Origin: Deltaproteobacteria bacterium
Lineage (GTDB): Bacteria; Desulfobacterota; DSM-4660; Desulfatiglandales; Desulfatiglandaceae
Assembly (NCBI GenBank): GCA_021159825.1
Contig: JAGHDR010000196.1
Coordinates: 1-9,826 of the forward strand
DNA: 9,826 nucleotides
Reading direction: 5' to 3'
Every line of letters begins with the position of its first letter. Position 1 is the stretch's first letter. The notes below the pieces were generated by a model. It was not told the DNA's origin. It ran no database searches and was given only the letters and a program-made list of their open reading frames with translations. Shown piece after piece: positions 1 through 7,171 of the stretch. The translations under genes and the position numbers were made by a program.

Positions 1-44
1 CCGATGCGCCGGCTGCCTCCGAAGACGACCCAAAAGAGAGTTAA
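1..44 (+). CDS. rpsB: C-terminal tail of 30S ribosomal protein S2 (partial, 5' end outside window)
   Basis: One frame is open from the window edge and ends in TAA at 42-44, reading DAPAASEDDPKES. An Ala/Pro-rich, acidic tail ending 29 nt before tsf is what the variable C-terminus of ribosomal protein S2 looks like, and rpsB precedes tsf in nearly all bacteria. Only 13 codons are visible and no conserved S2 residue lies among them, so the call rests on position and composition. Confidence 0.6.
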   Translation, partial: DAPAASEDDPKES

Positions 45-73
45 ATATCAGAAATCAGTAAGGGAGATAGAAA

Positions 74-679
74 TTGGCTATATCCGCGACATTAATTAAA
101 GAATTAAGAGAAAAAACGGGCGTGGGGATCATGGACTGCAAAGCCGCGTTGACCGAATGCGACGGCGACCTTGATAAAGCGGTGGACCACTTGAGAAAGA
201 AAGGGATCGCAACCGCAAAAAAACGAGGCGGGCGCGAAACATCGCAAGGGCAGGTTCAATCCTATATCCATGCCGGGGGCAAAATAGGCGTCCTCGTGGA
301 AGCAAACTGTGAAACGGATTTCACCGGGAAGACAGATGATTTCTCATCGTTTGTGAAGGATATTGCGATGCAGATTGCAGCGACAAATCCCATGACCATT
401 GATCGGGAAAACGTGCCCCGGGATATCCTGGAAAAAGAAAAAGACATCTATGCCACCCAGGCCAAAGCTTCAGGGAAGCCTGAGAAGGTCATTGAAAAGA
501 TCGTCGAAGGGAAGATGAAGAAATTCTTTTCAGAAGCTTGCCTCTTGGAACAGACTTTTGTCAAAAATTCGGACATTACCATCCAGGACCTGCTAAATGA
601 GCTCATCGCTAAAACCGGTGAAAATATTGTCATCAAACGGTTTTCAAGGTTCCAATTGGGGGATTCGGAGAACAGCTGA
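74..679 (+). CDS. tsf: Elongation factor Ts, short form
   Basis: EF-Ts is the cytoplasmic nucleotide-exchange factor that releases GDP from EF-Tu during translation elongation. The N-terminal UBA-like domain (about residues 1-55) carries the signature LREKTGVGIMDCKAAL (about 11-26). The EF-Tu-contacting Thr-Asp-Phe motif follows in CETDFTGKTDDF, where most family members have TDFVAR or TDFVAK, so the residues after TDF are unusual here. At 201 residues it is the short form, like that of Thermus, lacking the second core repeat of the 283-residue E. coli protein; it ends with the family-typical GENIVIKRFSRF block. The start is TTG, supported by AGGGAG at 61-66, seven nt upstream, and by homology beginning at once (MAISATLIKELR). 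It sits 29 nt after the rpsB tail and 23 nt before frr, so it is probably co-transcribed. Confidence 0.96.
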   Translation: MAISATLIKELREKTGVGIMDCKAALTECDGDLDKAVDHLRKKGIATAKKRGGRETSQGQVQSYIHAGGKIGVLVEANCETDFTGKTDDFSSFVKDIAMQIAATNPMTIDRENVPRDILEKEKDIYATQAKASGKPEKVIEKIVEGKMKKFFSEACLLEQTFVKNSDITIQDLLNELIAKTGENIVIKRFSRFQLGDSENS

Positions 680-702
680 CAGGAACCGTTAGGAGAAGCG
701 TT

Positions 703-1260
703 ATGAAAGAAGAGATCCTTTCCGAGCTGCACCAGAAAATGAACAAAGCCGTCGATGCCCTTAAGAAGGACTTTCTTAAAATCAGGACCGGCAGGGCCTC
801 CACAGCGTTGCTGGATGGCATCAAAGTGGATTGTTATGATACACAAATGCCCATTGACCAGGTTGCCACCATCTCTGCGCCTGAAAGCCGCCTTATCACC
901 ATCCAGCCCTGGGATCAAACGATCATGGGAAGTGTGGAAAAAAGCATCCTGAAATCGGAATTGGGACTCACACCCATGAACGACGGCAAAATCATTCGCA
1001 TATCCATCCCTCCTTTGACCGAGGAGAGGCGAAAAGAGCTGGCCAAACTGGCCAGAAAAATGGCGGAAGAGAACAAGATTTCAATCCGGAACTTCAGGCG
1101 GGAAGCCAACGAGATATTAAAGGAGTTGAAGACTGAAAAAGAAATCAGCGAGGATGCGCTTTACCGATCCCAGGATGATGTTCAGAAAATAACCGATGAA
1201 TTCATCAAAAAAGTGGATGAAACAACTGCTCAAAAGGAACAGGAGATTATTGAATTCTGA
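703..1260 (+). CDS. frr: Ribosome recycling factor
   Basis: RRF acts with EF-G to split the post-termination ribosome and free mRNA and tRNA. The 185-residue length equals that of E. coli RRF. Family blocks are visible in order: the N-terminal helix with KDFLKIRTGRAS (about 22-33), the domain II beta region with a TISAPESRLITIQPWD stretch, then SELGLTPMNDGKIIRISIPPLTEERRKEL, and the long charged C-terminal helices with IRNFRREANE. The ATG at 703 has AGGAG at 691-695, seven nt away. The gene follows tsf directly. In most bacteria pyrH (UMP kinase) lies between the two, and here only 23 nt separate them. uppS starts three nt after the frr stop and in the same frame, so the stop codon is what separates the two products. 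Confidence 0.97.
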   Translation: MKEEILSELHQKMNKAVDALKKDFLKIRTGRASTALLDGIKVDCYDTQMPIDQVATISAPESRLITIQPWDQTIMGSVEKSILKSELGLTPMNDGKIIRISIPPLTEERRKELAKLARKMAEENKISIRNFRREANEILKELKTEKEISEDALYRSQDDVQKITDEFIKKVDETTAQKEQEIIEF

Positions 1261-1263
1261 TAC

Positions 1264-1992
1264 ATGACATCAATCATAAGCAAAGAAAGCCTGCCGAAAC
1301 ATGTCGCCATTATTATGGACGGAAACGGCCGATGGGCGGAAAAGCACGCTTTCCCACGTGTCAGAGGGCATCGAAAGGGAGCGGAATCCGTCAAGACAAT
1401 CGTCACGCTCTGTCATAAACTGGGCATCGGGTACCTTACCCTTTATGCTTTTTCGGAGGAAAACTGGAAAAGGCCCCCCCGCGAAGTAAACGCACTTATG
1501 AAGCTCCTTGGAAGTTTTCTGAAGCGCGAATTGAAAGAAATGAAAGAAAACGGCATTCGCCTGACTGCAATCGGTCGAACCGAGAAACTTCCCGCCGCCA
1601 CCAGAAAGGTACTGCTGGATACCATCCGAGAAACTTCCCATGGAAGCAAAATGGTTTTGACCCTTGCGCTCAGTTATGGCGGCAGGCAGGAAATACTGGA
1701 TGCGGTTCGCGCCCTTGCCCGCAAAGTCCAAAACGGCGTCATGGACCCCGCGGACATCTCGGAGGATCGATTTTCGGGCAGCCTGTATACCAGCGGGATG
1801 CCCGACCCGGATCTTCTCATCCGGACCAGCGGCGAATACCGTATCAGTAATTTTCTGCTTTGGCAGATTTCCTACAGTGAAATCTACATCACCCCGACCC
1901 TGTGGCCTGACTTTGGTGAAGCGGATTTTTTGAAAGCACTTTCGGAATACCGGAAAAGGGACAGGAGATTTGGCGCTGTCGCACCAACATAA
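1264..1992 (+). CDS. uppS: Isoprenyl transferase (undecaprenyl diphosphate synthase)
   Basis: This cis-prenyltransferase extends farnesyl diphosphate with isopentenyl diphosphate to make the C55 lipid carrier used for peptidoglycan and other surface polymers. The catalytic-Asp motif IIMDGNGRWAE (about 17-27), the RVRGHRKGAE block, the YLTLYAFSEENWKRP block, and the C-terminal RTSGEYRISNFLLWQ plus WPDFGEADF blocks are all present. Length (242) is normal. The ATG lies three nt after frr; the nearest purine-rich site (AGGAG, 1241-1245) is 18 nt upstream and inside frr, so translation is probably coupled to frr. No in-frame start further upstream is possible, because the frr stop is in the same frame. 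It supplies the carrier lipid in the same operon that encodes Dxr, which feeds isoprenoid precursor synthesis. Confidence 0.96.
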   Translation: MTSIISKESLPKHVAIIMDGNGRWAEKHAFPRVRGHRKGAESVKTIVTLCHKLGIGYLTLYAFSEENWKRPPREVNALMKLLGSFLKRELKEMKENGIRLTAIGRTEKLPAATRKVLLDTIRETSHGSKMVLTLALSYGGRQEILDAVRALARKVQNGVMDPADISEDRFSGSLYTSGMPDPDLLIRTSGEYRISNFLLWQISYSEIYITPTLWPDFGEADFLKALSEYRKRDRRFGAVAPT

Positions 1993-2016
1993 CAAGAATT
2001 TTCGGAGCTGCCCATA

Positions 2017-2832
2017 ATGGCAACCACAGGCAAAATGCATCTGAAACGATGGCTTACGGGCATCGTCTGTGTTCGGATCCTGATTTTCCTGATCGGTTTC
2101 AGCCCCAGATATCTCTTTTATATCCTGCTCTGTGCTGCCGCCCTGGTCGGCCTTTGGGAATATTTCAGGATCACTGCCCCCGGACTTTCCCCCTTTATCA
2201 AATGGATCAACAGTGCGCTGGTCCTTATGCTCTTTGTTGCCGCTTACATGCGGCAGGCATTGCTTTTACCCGGCATTATGGTGCTTTGGGCGTTTTTCCC
2301 CATGGCCCTGGAAGTGTTTACCTTTTCTGTAGAAAACAAAAAAGAAACGGCAATGCTCAGCATGGCGGCACTCATGGGTCCGGTCTACACTGCACTCCCC
2401 CTGGCCCTGCTCATATTTATTGATATGCGCCCTCAGGGGCATCTCTGGATCTTTTTTCTGCTGACCGTGGTTTTTTCCTGTGACACCGGTGCATTCTATT
2501 TCGGCAGAACTTTCGGTAAGCACAAACTCCACGAGCGGGTAAGTCCCGGAAAGACCTGGGAAGGTGCTGCCGGAGGGGTATTTTGCAGTCTGCTTGCAGC
2601 CATGTTATTTGTTAAGTTCATAGACCTCCATCCATTTAATATGTCTCTGATCCTGCTGATCATCACACTCGCCATCGCCTGCCAGATCGGGGATCTGGCT
2701 GAATCCGTATTAAAACGAAACCGGGGTGTCAAAGATTCGGGGAACATCCTTCCGGGACATGGCGGCATACTGGACCGCATTGACGGGCTTCTATTTGCCA
2801 TACCGGTCCTTTTTTTCTATCTCAGCATATAA
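2017..2832 (+). CDS. cdsA: Phosphatidate cytidylyltransferase (CDP-diglyceride synthase)
   Basis: CdsA is an inner-membrane enzyme that makes CDP-diacylglycerol from phosphatidic acid and CTP, the precursor of all major phospholipids. The 271-residue protein is strongly hydrophobic, with several membrane segments (for example about 15-50, 65-100, 115-135, 142-155, 205-225). It ends with the family signature at about 229-256: ESVLKRNRGVKDSGNILPGH followed by a GGILDRID stretch. A second conserved block, CDTGAFYFGR with VSPGKTWEG, spans about 155-183. The ATG at 2017 has GGAG at 2004-2007, nine nt away. An ATG at 2035 (MHLKRWLTG) matches the usual N-terminus of relatives and is a plausible alternative, but has only a weak CAGG site. 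It lies 24 nt after uppS and 30 nt before dxr. The other phospholipid gene nearby, psd, lies in the next unit. Confidence 0.95.
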   Translation: MATTGKMHLKRWLTGIVCVRILIFLIGFSPRYLFYILLCAAALVGLWEYFRITAPGLSPFIKWINSALVLMLFVAAYMRQALLLPGIMVLWAFFPMALEVFTFSVENKKETAMLSMAALMGPVYTALPLALLIFIDMRPQGHLWIFFLLTVVFSCDTGAFYFGRTFGKHKLHERVSPGKTWEGAAGGVFCSLLAAMLFVKFIDLHPFNMSLILLIITLAIACQIGDLAESVLKRNRGVKDSGNILPGHGGILDRIDGLLFAIPVLFFYLSI

Positions 2833-2862
2833 CCCTTAAAAACGACGACCACAGGCCATAAA

Positions 2863-4026
2863 GTGAAAAATTTAAGCATATTGGGTTCAACAGGTTCAAT
2901 CGGTGTAAATGCACTGAAGGTGGTTCGCGCCAATCCGCAGAGATACCGCGTACGCGCACTTTCGGCGGGAAAAAACATTGACCTTCTGCGAAACCAGATA
3001 AAAATATTCAAACCGAAAGCGGTTGCCGTTTTGAATGAATCCCTCGCCATGGATCTCAAGAGGACCCTGACCGGGGGCGATCTTCCTGAAATCCTTTTCG
3101 GTCCCGATGGGTTCAAACATCTGGCAACCATGGACGAGGTGGATACGATTATTTCCGCCATCACCGGCGCCGCAGGCCTGATACCCACCTATGAAGGGAT
3201 TAAGGCGGGGAAAGAAATTGCCCTGGCCAACAAAGAAACCCTTGTTATGGCAGGGCCCCTGGTCCTGCGCGAAGCGGAAAAACAGGGTGTTTCCAGTCTG
3301 CCCATTGACAGTGAACACAGTGCGATCCTCCAATCCTTGCAGGGACATCAAAAAGAAGACCTGAAACGCATTATACTCACGGCATCGGGCGGCCCCTTCA
3401 GAAACCTGACGCTCAAGCAAATGGCCCGGGTCAACGCCGCCCAGGCTCTGAAACACCCCAATTGGGAAATGGGTCCGAAAATCACCATTGATTCAGCCAC
3501 CATGATGAACAAAGGGCTTGAGGTTATTGAAGCAAAATGGTTGTTCGATGTGCCGATAGAAGAAATTGACGTCCTCGTACACCCCCAGAGCATTGTTCAC
3601 TCCATGGTGGAATACAAGGACGGTTCCATCATCAGCCAGATGGGCGTCCCGGACATGATGATTCCCATTGCCTATGCCCTTAGCTATCCCAGACACATCA
3701 AAACCGGACTCCCCCCCCTGGCGCTGGAAAAAGTGGGGCCCCTCAATTTCGAAAAGCCTGATCTTAAGCGATTCAAATGCCTCGCTTTGGCTTTGAGGGC
3801 GGCGTCTGCCGGCGGGAGCATGCCCGCAGTATTAAACGGCGCCAATGAAATTGCAGTGGATGCATTTTTAAAAGAAAAGATCGGATTTTTGGATATCCCC
3901 AAACTGATCGAACAAACCATGGAAGCCCACAAAACCCATCCCATTAACCGAATTGATTCGGTCATGGATGCCGACAGGTGGGCGCGTGAAAAAACCCATG
4001 CCAATCTTATGGCGTACAGAGCCTAG
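2863..4026 (+). CDS. dxr: 1-deoxy-D-xylulose 5-phosphate reductoisomerase
   Basis: Dxr (IspC) makes 2-C-methyl-D-erythritol 4-phosphate, the committed step of the non-mevalonate isoprenoid pathway, using NADPH and a divalent metal. The NADPH-binding motif LGSTGSIGVNALKVV is at about 7-21 and LANKETLVMAG at about 121-131. The metal ligands fall in PIDSEHSAI (D149, E151) and in SATMMNKGLE (E220). The substrate loops SGGPFR (about 175-180) and HPNWEMGPKITIDSA are intact, as is VHPQSIVHSMVEY. Length 387 is normal (E. coli 398). The start is GTG at 2863 with a modest ACAGG seven nt upstream; homology begins at residue 1 (MKNLSILGSTG). It sits between cdsA and rseP, nine nt before the latter. Confidence 0.97.
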   Translation: MKNLSILGSTGSIGVNALKVVRANPQRYRVRALSAGKNIDLLRNQIKIFKPKAVAVLNESLAMDLKRTLTGGDLPEILFGPDGFKHLATMDEVDTIISAITGAAGLIPTYEGIKAGKEIALANKETLVMAGPLVLREAEKQGVSSLPIDSEHSAILQSLQGHQKEDLKRIILTASGGPFRNLTLKQMARVNAAQALKHPNWEMGPKITIDSATMMNKGLEVIEAKWLFDVPIEEIDVLVHPQSIVHSMVEYKDGSIISQMGVPDMMIPIAYALSYPRHIKTGLPPLALEKVGPLNFEKPDLKRFKCLALALRAASAGGSMPAVLNGANEIAVDAFLKEKIGFLDIPKLIEQTMEAHKTHPINRIDSVMDADRWAREKTHANLMAYRA

Positions 4027-4035
4027 GTAAACCCA

Positions 4036-5118
4036 ATGCATTATTTTATTTACTATGTTCTCCCCCTGCTGGTTGTTCTGGGGGTTCTGATCTTTTTTCA
4101 TGAACTGGGACATTTCCTGGTCGCCAAACATTTCGGTATAAAAGTCCTGAAGTTTTCACTGGGTTTCGGCCCGAAGGTCCTGGGAAAAAAGATCGGGGAA
4201 ACCGAATATCTCATTTCCGCAATTCCCTTGGGCGGCTATGTGAAAATGCTCGGCGAAAGCGATAACGAGGAAGAAGACCCCATTCTCCCTGAAGATGAAG
4301 CAAAGTCTTTCAGCCATAAGCCCACCATTCAAAGAATCGCCGTTGTGGTCGCAGGCCCCCTGTTCAATCTTCTTCTGGCCCTGCTCATTTTTTGTGCTTC
4401 TTTCGGTTTTTCCGGCATGCAGGTCCTGACCACTGAAATTGGCCAGGTGCGTGAGGGATCTCCGGCCGACAACGCGGGTCTCAAAAAAGGAGACCTGATT
4501 ATTTCAATTGACGGCATGGATACGGACACCTGGCCGCAGCTAAAGGAATTCGTTCGGGACAACCAGGGGGAACCGATCAAAATAACCCTTTTAAGACATG
4601 GGCAATTATCAACCGTTAGCGTCATTCCCGAAATGAGTGTGGTCAAAAATATTTTTGGTGAAGAAATCAAGACACCGCTTTTGGGTGTTGTCTCAGCCGG
4701 GTCCTTCAGGGAGGTTCAACTGGGCCTTTCGGGAGCGCTGAAAGAGGGCTGCCTTAAAACCTGGGAAATCATAAAACTGACCTGTCTGACGGTTGTCAAA
4801 CTTTTCCAGGGGATCGTTTCCATCAAAACCCTTGGCGGCCCGATTCTGATCGGCCAAATGACCGGCCAGCTTGTCGAACAAAGTTGGACCTATCTCATTC
4901 CTTTTACGGCCGTTATCAGCATCAACCTGGGCATTTTGAACCTGTTGCCCATACCGGTTCTGGACGGTGGATTTATTATTTTTCTACTGATTGAACTGAT
5001 CATCGGCCGCCCCCTGAATATCAGAAAGCGAGAATTTGCTCAGAAACTGGGCATCGGGCTTCTCGTACTGCTCATGGTGGTCGTCATCTACAACGACATC
5101 ACGAGAATTCTGCAATAG
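4036..5118 (+). CDS. rseP: RIP-family site-2 zinc metalloprotease, single PDZ domain
   Basis: RseP is an inner-membrane protease that cleaves membrane-embedded anti-sigma factors and signal-peptide remnants. The zinc-binding HExxH motif is HELGH at residues 22-26 in the first membrane segment. The third zinc ligand is expected from LLPIPVLDGG at about 303-312 (the LDG motif). Between them are GPLFNLLLALLIF (about 108-120), one PDZ domain at about 130-200 with GSPADNAGLKKGDLI, and further membrane segments near 285-325 and 338-352. At 360 residues it has one PDZ domain, whereas E. coli RseP (450) has two; single-PDZ forms are common outside Gammaproteobacteria. ATG at 4036 has TAGGT overlapping the dxr stop. 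No bamA or other assembly gene follows; tsaB starts 17 nt downstream. The actual substrate in this organism cannot be told from the window. Confidence 0.95.
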   Translation: MHYFIYYVLPLLVVLGVLIFFHELGHFLVAKHFGIKVLKFSLGFGPKVLGKKIGETEYLISAIPLGGYVKMLGESDNEEEDPILPEDEAKSFSHKPTIQRIAVVVAGPLFNLLLALLIFCASFGFSGMQVLTTEIGQVREGSPADNAGLKKGDLIISIDGMDTDTWPQLKEFVRDNQGEPIKITLLRHGQLSTVSVIPEMSVVKNIFGEEIKTPLLGVVSAGSFREVQLGLSGALKEGCLKTWEIIKLTCLTVVKLFQGIVSIKTLGGPILIGQMTGQLVEQSWTYLIPFTAVISINLGILNLLPIPVLDGGFIIFLLIELIIGRPLNIRKREFAQKLGIGLLVLLMVVVIYNDITRILQ

Positions 5119-5135
5119 ATGATTTTGATTAACCC

Positions 5136-5834
5136 ATGATCCTTGCACTCAATACCTCTACCCGGCAATGCAGCATCGCACTGTTGCGTATGGACCGCAC
5201 AGTTATTGCTGAAAACCTGATGTCCGAAGGAAAAGGGCACTTCGGCGGCCTCATGCCGGCCGTTGACATACTGCTCACCGGCTCCGGGGTTAAACCAAAA
5301 GATATCAAATGCGTTGCCGTAGCCACCGGCCCCGGCAGCTTTACCGGTCTTCGGGTGGGCCTCTCCCTGGCAAAAGGGTTCTGCCAGGCCCTTCACATCC
5401 CTGTCATCGGCATATCCAGCCTGAGAGCATTGGCCTTTCAACTGCCCTTCACGCCTCACCCCATCGCACCGCTTCTCTCCTCAAGAAAGGGGGAAGTTTT
5501 CACAGCCCTTTTCCTCTGGAACCGGGAAAATGGCCTTCAGCGAAAAGGAAAAGACAACTGTTTTAAACTCGATATCTTACCGTCTCTTTTTTCACAAACG
5601 ACTGTTTTCATTGGAAATGACTTTTTAAACCAGGGGAATCTGCTGAAAGAATCGGCCGGAAGCCACGTCATAATCGCCCCACCCCAATGCTGGCAACTCA
5701 ACGCTTCATCCGTAGGCGCCCTGGCCCTGGCCCGTTTGGATGCCGGCGACATTGACGATCCGGGCGCCTTGATCCCCAGATATTACAGACCACCGGACAT
5801 ACGATCCAAGCTCAGTTTGCCCGGCAGCCGATAA
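5136..5834 (+). CDS. tsaB: tRNA t6A37 threonylcarbamoyltransferase complex, dimerization subunit TsaB
   Basis: TsaB partners with TsaD and TsaE to install the threonylcarbamoyl group on A37 of ANN-decoding tRNAs; it is an inactive paralogue of TsaD that serves as scaffold. The protein opens with MILALNTSTRQCSIAL (actin-like fold strand), has the hallmark GPGSFTGLRVGLSLAKG (about 65-81), then IGISSLRALA, and the later APLLSSRKGEVFTALF block, where family members usually have a D-A-R in place of S-S-R. The C-terminal LIPRYYRPPDI is typical. Length 232 matches the family. The ATG at 5136 has no strong ribosome-binding site, so coupling to rseP (17 nt upstream) is likely. It appears to be the last gene of the first unit, since a strong promoter sequence starts seven nt after its stop. 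Confidence 0.93.
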   Translation: MILALNTSTRQCSIALLRMDRTVIAENLMSEGKGHFGGLMPAVDILLTGSGVKPKDIKCVAVATGPGSFTGLRVGLSLAKGFCQALHIPVIGISSLRALAFQLPFTPHPIAPLLSSRKGEVFTALFLWNRENGLQRKGKDNCFKLDILPSLFSQTTVFIGNDFLNQGNLLKESAGSHVIIAPPQCWQLNASSVGALALARLDAGDIDDPGALIPRYYRPPDIRSKLSLPGSR

Positions 5835-5840
5835 TCCCCG

Positions 5841-5869
5841 TTGACAAGCCCATCCAAAATAAATATAAC
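5841..5869 (+). promoter_or_regulatory. Sigma70-type promoter for the psd-rsmD-coaD unit
   Basis: A perfect -35 hexamer TTGACA (5841-5846) is followed, after exactly 17 nt, by TATAAC (5864-5869; 5 of 6 consensus positions). Transcription would start near 5876, about 38 nt before the psd ATG. It lies in the largest gap since the window start (79 nt), where a new transcription unit would be expected. Activity is inferred from sequence only. Confidence 0.7.
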
Positions 5870-5872
5870 AGC

Positions 5873-5889
5873 AACGGCATGACGCCGTT
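5873..5889 (+). repeat. 6-bp stem-loop at the psd transcript start
   Basis: AACGGC (5873-5878) and GCCGTT (5884-5889) form a perfect stem with a five-nt ATGAC loop, directly downstream of the putative -10. The downstream sequence AATTCCC is not U-rich, so it is not an obvious intrinsic terminator for tsaB. It could be a 5' stabilising hairpin of the psd mRNA or an operator. Confidence 0.55.
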
Positions 5890-5893
5890 AATT

Positions 5894-5903
5894 CCCTATA
5901 GGG
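5894..5903 (+). repeat. Perfect 10-bp palindrome overlapping the psd ribosome-binding site
   Basis: CCCTATAGGG is a perfect palindrome whose right half contains AGGG, the best ribosome-binding site for psd (ATG at 5914, ten nt on). It could be a repressor site, though as RNA the loop would be too tight for a full hairpin. Chance occurrence is possible. Confidence 0.4.
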
Positions 5904-5913
5904 TTCGTCACAC

Positions 5914-6576
5914 ATGAACAGAGAAACACGCATCAACAACCGGTTACCTTTGGCAAGAGAGGGATTCCCGTTTATATTCATTGGAATCGGGGTTACCGTC
6001 ATTTTTGCATTCTTGGGTTGGACAACGTTCGCCATCATAACAAGCGTTGTCACAATTTTTGTTATCTATTTTTTCAGAGACCCGGAACGACACCATTTGG
6101 AGGAAAAAAATGCGGTACTGACGCCCGCAGACGGGCGTATCCTGGAAGTCAGGCATGTGGATGAAGAAAACAGCCCTTTGGGCCAACCATCCATCAAAGT
6201 GTCTATTTTCATGAACGTCTTTAATGTTCATGTCAACCGAATACCGATTAAAGGAACCATCAAGAAAATTTCCTACCACCCGGGAAAATTTCTTTCAGCG
6301 AACCTGGATAAAGCATCCGAGCAGAATGAAAACAACAAAATCACACTGGAAACAATTGATTCACGTGAAATTATGGTCATCCAGATCGCCGGTTTGATCG
6401 CAAGACGCATTGCCTGCTGGATTGATAAAGGGGACACCGTTAAAACCGGTCAAAGATTCGGCCTTATCCGCTTTGGTTCCAGACTCGAGGTTTTTCTTCC
6501 TGCGGACAGCAAACTTATTGCTCAGGTTCGACAAAAGGTCAAAGCCGGGGAGACGGTTATCGGGTATCTGACATGA
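5914..6576 (+). CDS. psd: Phosphatidylserine decarboxylase proenzyme, short membrane-anchored type
   Basis: Psd converts phosphatidylserine to phosphatidylethanolamine at the inner membrane, using a pyruvoyl group made by self-cleavage. Two N-terminal membrane segments (about 19-36 and 38-54) precede FFRDPER. Conserved blocks follow: LTPADGRIL (about 69-77), SIFMNVFNVHVNRIP (about 97-111), GTIKKISYHPGKF, QIAGLIARRI (about 157-166). The cleavage site is in RFGLIRFGSRLEVFLP: the Gly188-Ser189 bond is predicted to break, making Ser189 the pyruvoyl residue and splitting a beta chain (1-188) from a small alpha chain (189-220). At 220 residues it belongs to the short PSD-A-type family, not the ~320-residue E. 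coli type. It has its own putative promoter and abuts rsmD with one nt between. The usual partner pssA is not next to it. An archaetidylserine substrate is not excluded by sequence alone. Confidence 0.94.
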   Translation: MNRETRINNRLPLAREGFPFIFIGIGVTVIFAFLGWTTFAIITSVVTIFVIYFFRDPERHHLEEKNAVLTPADGRILEVRHVDEENSPLGQPSIKVSIFMNVFNVHVNRIPIKGTIKKISYHPGKFLSANLDKASEQNENNKITLETIDSREIMVIQIAGLIARRIACWIDKGDTVKTGQRFGLIRFGSRLEVFLPADSKLIAQVRQKVKAGETVIGYLT

Positions 6577-6577
6577 G

Positions 6578-7171
6578 ATGAAAATCACCGGTGGCCAAAT
6601 AAGGGGGAGGGTTTTAGCGGCGCCCAAAAATCTTGAAATTCGCCCCAGCAGCAACAAAGTCCGGGAGGCGATCTTCAACATCATCGGACAGGATCTCTCC
6701 GGTTCAAGGGTACTGGACCTATTCTCCGGAACGGGGCTTCTCGGTATAGAAGCATTGAGCCGAGGCGCTGTCCTTGCTGATTTTGTCGATCATGCAAAAC
6801 AATCCCTTGCCCTCATCAAGAAGAACCTTGCGCTGTGTGGATACGAACATTCAGGACAAATATGCAAATGGGACCTCTCAAAAGGGCTTCCAAAGAACCG
6901 TCCCTTCCTCAATGCAACGTATGATCTGGTGTTTCTCGATCCACCCTATCGAAGCCATCCGGCATCGGGGTTAATCGAAGCGCTATCCGTTTCATCACGG
7001 TTGGCGCCCGGCGCCCTTATTGTTTTGGAAACCGGAAAAACCGCAGAGACAAAACATGTTTTTCCTCTACAGTTGATTGAAACCCGAATCTATGGAGATA
7101 CCAAACTCAGTATTTATAAAAAAAGGACCCTTTATGAAAAAAAGTATCGCTGTTTATCCCGGATTTTTTGA
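6578..7171 (+). CDS. rsmD: 16S rRNA (guanine966-N2)-methyltransferase RsmD
   Basis: RsmD methylates G966 of 16S rRNA in the assembled small subunit, using S-adenosylmethionine. The protein starts with KITGGQIRGRVL and RPSSNKVREAIFNII (about 22-36), both family hallmarks. SAM motif I is VLDLFSGTGLLGIEALSRGA (about 45-64), the acidic residue is in FVDHAKQS (about 69-76), and the catalytic motif is FLDPPYRS (DPPY at about 121-124). The typical C-terminal IYGDTKLSIYKK is at about 171-182. The remaining 15 residues (to the stop at 7169-7171) look like non-conserved extension running into coaD, giving a 38-nt overlap in another frame. An A7 run (7118-7124) marks where homology ends. The gene starts one nt after the psd stop, suggesting translational coupling. 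Confidence 0.94.
   Translation: MKITGGQIRGRVLAAPKNLEIRPSSNKVREAIFNIIGQDLSGSRVLDLFSGTGLLGIEALSRGAVLADFVDHAKQSLALIKKNLALCGYEHSGQICKWDLSKGLPKNRPFLNATYDLVFLDPPYRSHPASGLIEALSVSSRLAPGALIVLETGKTAETKHVFPLQLIETRIYGDTKLSIYKKRTLYEKKYRCLSRIF

Noticed and set aside
448..918. 156-codon open frame on the - strand opposite tsf/frr.
   Set aside because: Overlaps two well-supported + strand genes and shows no family features.
1270..2040. 256-codon open frame on the - strand opposite uppS.
   Set aside because: Antisense shadow of a gene with full UppS signatures.
7077..7133. Upstream ATG that would lengthen CoaD by 19 residues.
   Set aside because: Family homology starts at 7134, which has its own AAGGA site; the extra residues are translated rsmD sequence in another frame.
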